In this document: one piece after another, positions 6,056 to 7,141 of the stretch
Layout of the letters: each line of letters begins with the position of its first letter
Numbering within the stretch: the first letter of the stretch is position 1
DNA from: Ruminococcaceae bacterium UBA1438
GTDB taxonomy: Bacteria; Bacillota; Clostridia; Oscillospirales; Acutalibacteraceae
Assembly: GCA_002329285.1 (NCBI GenBank)
Contig: DCTO01000005.1
Location: 428 to 7,568 of the forward strand
Direction of reading: 5' to 3'
DNA length: 7,141 bases
Notes under the pieces: generated by a model
Databases searched by the model: none
What the model was told of the DNA's origin: nothing
Seen by the model: only the letters and a program-made list of their open reading frames with translations
Translations under genes and position numbers: made by a program

Positions 6056-6575
6056 CTTCGTCTTTTCTATGCTTTTTTGATTTGATTTCAGGCTTTGTTT
6101 TTATTTCTGCGTTGATTTCTGCGTCTTCAAGCCTTGAGTTTAATTCCGATGCAAATGTTTTGACAAGCTTATTTGTTGTCAGCCCCAAATCGATTGAGAG
6201 CGTTTCGCCGTTTTTAAAGATAAAGAAAACAAAGGTGTGCCTGTCATTAAAATTTTTAACAAGGCTTGCAGCATTATCCTTAATGATTTTAACTGATTTA
6301 ACCTCTGAATATTCAACAGTGTTGTATGAATCAAGGCCGGTAAATTCCATTTCGTCATCGTAGAAAACAATCCCATTTGTCAGAATTTCTTTTGTAACTA
6401 AAACAGCAATAATAATCGCGCCGATTTCAACCGCAACAAAGAAAACCGTCAGCGGGGTAACTGCAAGCAGAATTTTTGAAACAGCCTCATAGCCGAAATA
6501 AATAACGGCTAAATCAAGAAGCGCAAAAACGCAAATCGTGATTGGTGATAAAATTCTTATCAGCCTTTTATCCAT
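6042..6575 (-). CDS. Membrane protein of unknown function with two N-terminal helices and a cytoplasmic domain
   Basis: Encodes 177 residues and I do not recognise a named family. Two hydrophobic stretches, about 10-28 and 36-61, look like transmembrane helices separated by a short turn. After them comes a soluble region with alternating strands (G-I-V-F-Y-D-D-E-M-E-F, V-E-Y-S-E-V-K-S-V-K-I-I, H-T-F-V-F-F-I-F-K-N-G-E-T-L-S-I-D-L-G) and then a helix. This order is reminiscent of bacterial PH-like membrane proteins, an inference only. The C-terminus is a highly charged, lysine-rich tail (K-S-K-K-H-R-K-D-E-E), probably cytoplasmic. The ATG at 6575 overlaps the end of the pseudouridine synthase gene by 8 nt (ATGGATAA holds both start and stop). 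AAGGAG (6591-6586) lies 10 nt upstream inside that gene. Translational coupling is likely, although a functional link with RNA modification is not evident. Confidence 0.8.
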   Translation of the reverse strand: MDKRLIRILSPITICVFALLDLAVIYFGYEAVSKILLAVTPLTVFFVAVEIGAIIIAVLVTKEILTNGIVFYDDEMEFTGLDSYNTVEYSEVKSVKIIKDNAASLVKNFNDRHTFVFFIFKNGETLSIDLGLTTNKLVKTFASELNSRLEDAEINAEIKTKPEIKSKKHRKDEESTD

Positions 6576-7141
6576 TCCTTTTCATCTCCTTAAATCTTCG
6601 CAAAAGGGAGCAGTTTTCAACAGTGAAGGTCTTTCCGTCTAAATATGAAAGCGGGTTTTCGTCTTTAAAATTGAAGCAAAGCTTATAACTGTATAATTCC
6701 TGCCGGAATCTGCCCTCATTATTTCCATATTTTCCGTCATTCAGAAGCGGATGCCCTATGTGTGCCATATGCGCTCTGATTTGATGCGTTCTTCCTGTAA
6801 TAAGCTCAATTTCAATCAGCGATTTGCCGTCAAAGCTTTCAAGCACTGAATATTTTGTAACAATCTTTTTGCAGCCCTCGCGAGGTTTGTCATAAACGTA
6901 AACCTTGTTTTGCTTCTCATTTTTGATAAGATAAGCGGTAAGAGTTTCGCTTTGCTTTTCAAAAACGCCTTCAACTGCAGCAAGATAATATTTCTCAATC
7001 TCTCTGCTTTTTATTTTTGCGTTCAGAACGCGTAGAGTCTCGGCATTTTTTGCAGCGATGATTATGCCGGCAGTGTTGCGGTCAAGCCTGTTTGCCAGAG
7101 CGGGTGAGAAGGTTTTGCTTTCCTTCGGATTCCATTCGCCT
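6568..7141 (-). CDS. RluA-family RNA pseudouridine synthase (N-terminal part outside window)
   Basis: Converts specific uridines in rRNA (or tRNA) to pseudouridine in the cytosol. My translation of the - strand is open from the window edge to TAA at 6570-6568, giving 190 residues of the catalytic domain. Near the visible N-terminus is N-R-L-D-R-N-T-A-G-I-I-I-A-A-K, where the Asp of R-L-D is the family's catalytic residue. After it come Y-Y-L-A-A-V-E-G, a K-V-Y-V-Y-D-K-P-R segment, L-I-T-G-R-T-H-Q-I-R-A-H and H-P-L-L-N-D-G-K-Y-G, all standard for the RluA/RluC/RluD group. His before R-L-D is Asn here. The GTG at 6846 is an internal valine, not the start, because the frame continues upstream with conserved motifs. 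Whether an S4 domain precedes the catalytic domain cannot be seen, and the target uridine cannot be assigned, so no RluC or RluD symbol is given. Confidence 0.93.
   Translation of the reverse strand, partial: GEWNPKESKTFSPALANRLDRNTAGIIIAAKNAETLRVLNAKIKSREIEKYYLAAVEGVFEKQSETLTAYLIKNEKQNKVYVYDKPREGCKKIVTKYSVLESFDGKSLIEIELITGRTHQIRAHMAHIGHPLLNDGKYGNNEGRFRQELYSYKLCFNFKDENPLSYLDGKTFTVENCSLLRRFKEMKRNG

Noticed and set aside
6568..6846. A 92-residue gene starting at the GTG at 6846
   Set aside because: The frame continues without a stop to the window edge and encodes the catalytic R-L-D motif, so the GTG is an internal valine codon.

Overview
This window looks like chromosomal DNA from a spore-forming member of the Clostridia (Firmicutes), probably a gut-type Oscillospiraceae/Ruminococcaceae relative. 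The evidence is a clear SpoIIID sporulation regulator, strong AGGAG-type ribosome binding sites, moderate GC by eye, and Clostridia-like sequence features in ProC, cysteine synthase and the RluA-family pseudouridine synthase. The lineage is inferred from remembered family patterns, not from a search.

The layout is four compact transcription units in alternating orientation. (1) Rightward: the C-terminal two thirds of metK (1-801), then cysK (816-1742). These are sulfur amino acid and S-adenosylmethionine genes. The unit ends at a strong hairpin (1749-1780) that also serves the converging unit. (2) Leftward: spoIIID (3552-3295), proC (3276-2479) and an AIM24/TIGR00266-family gene (2465-1785), with gaps of 18 and 13 nt, so probably one operon. 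(3) Rightward: acpS (3709-4023), nnr (4027-5535) and a small lipoprotein gene (5545-6045), with gaps of 3 and 9 nt. (4) Leftward: a 5'-truncated RluA-family pseudouridine synthase (7141-6568), overlapping by 8 nt the start of a two-helix membrane protein of unknown function (6575-6042). Units 3 and 4 converge with stop codons overlapping by 2 nt, both inside the loop of a perfect 10-bp hairpin.

Units 2 and 3 diverge from a 156-nt AT-rich intergenic region (3553-3708). It holds two good sigma-A-like promoters whose -35 boxes lie only 8 bp apart, plus a weaker sigma-E-like match in front of spoIIID. No gene-free stretch exceeds 300 bases.

Most of the content is housekeeping metabolism: SAM and cysteine synthesis, proline synthesis, acyl carrier protein activation, NAD(P)H-hydrate repair and RNA modification. 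I see no mobile element, CRISPR array, tRNA, rRNA, toxin-antitoxin or defence module, and I do not claim a new system. The points most worth a second look are the spoIIID-proC-AIM24 operon, the terminator built from two overlapping stop codons, the closely packed divergent promoters, and motif changes in the cysteine synthase, AcpS and Nnr active-site regions.
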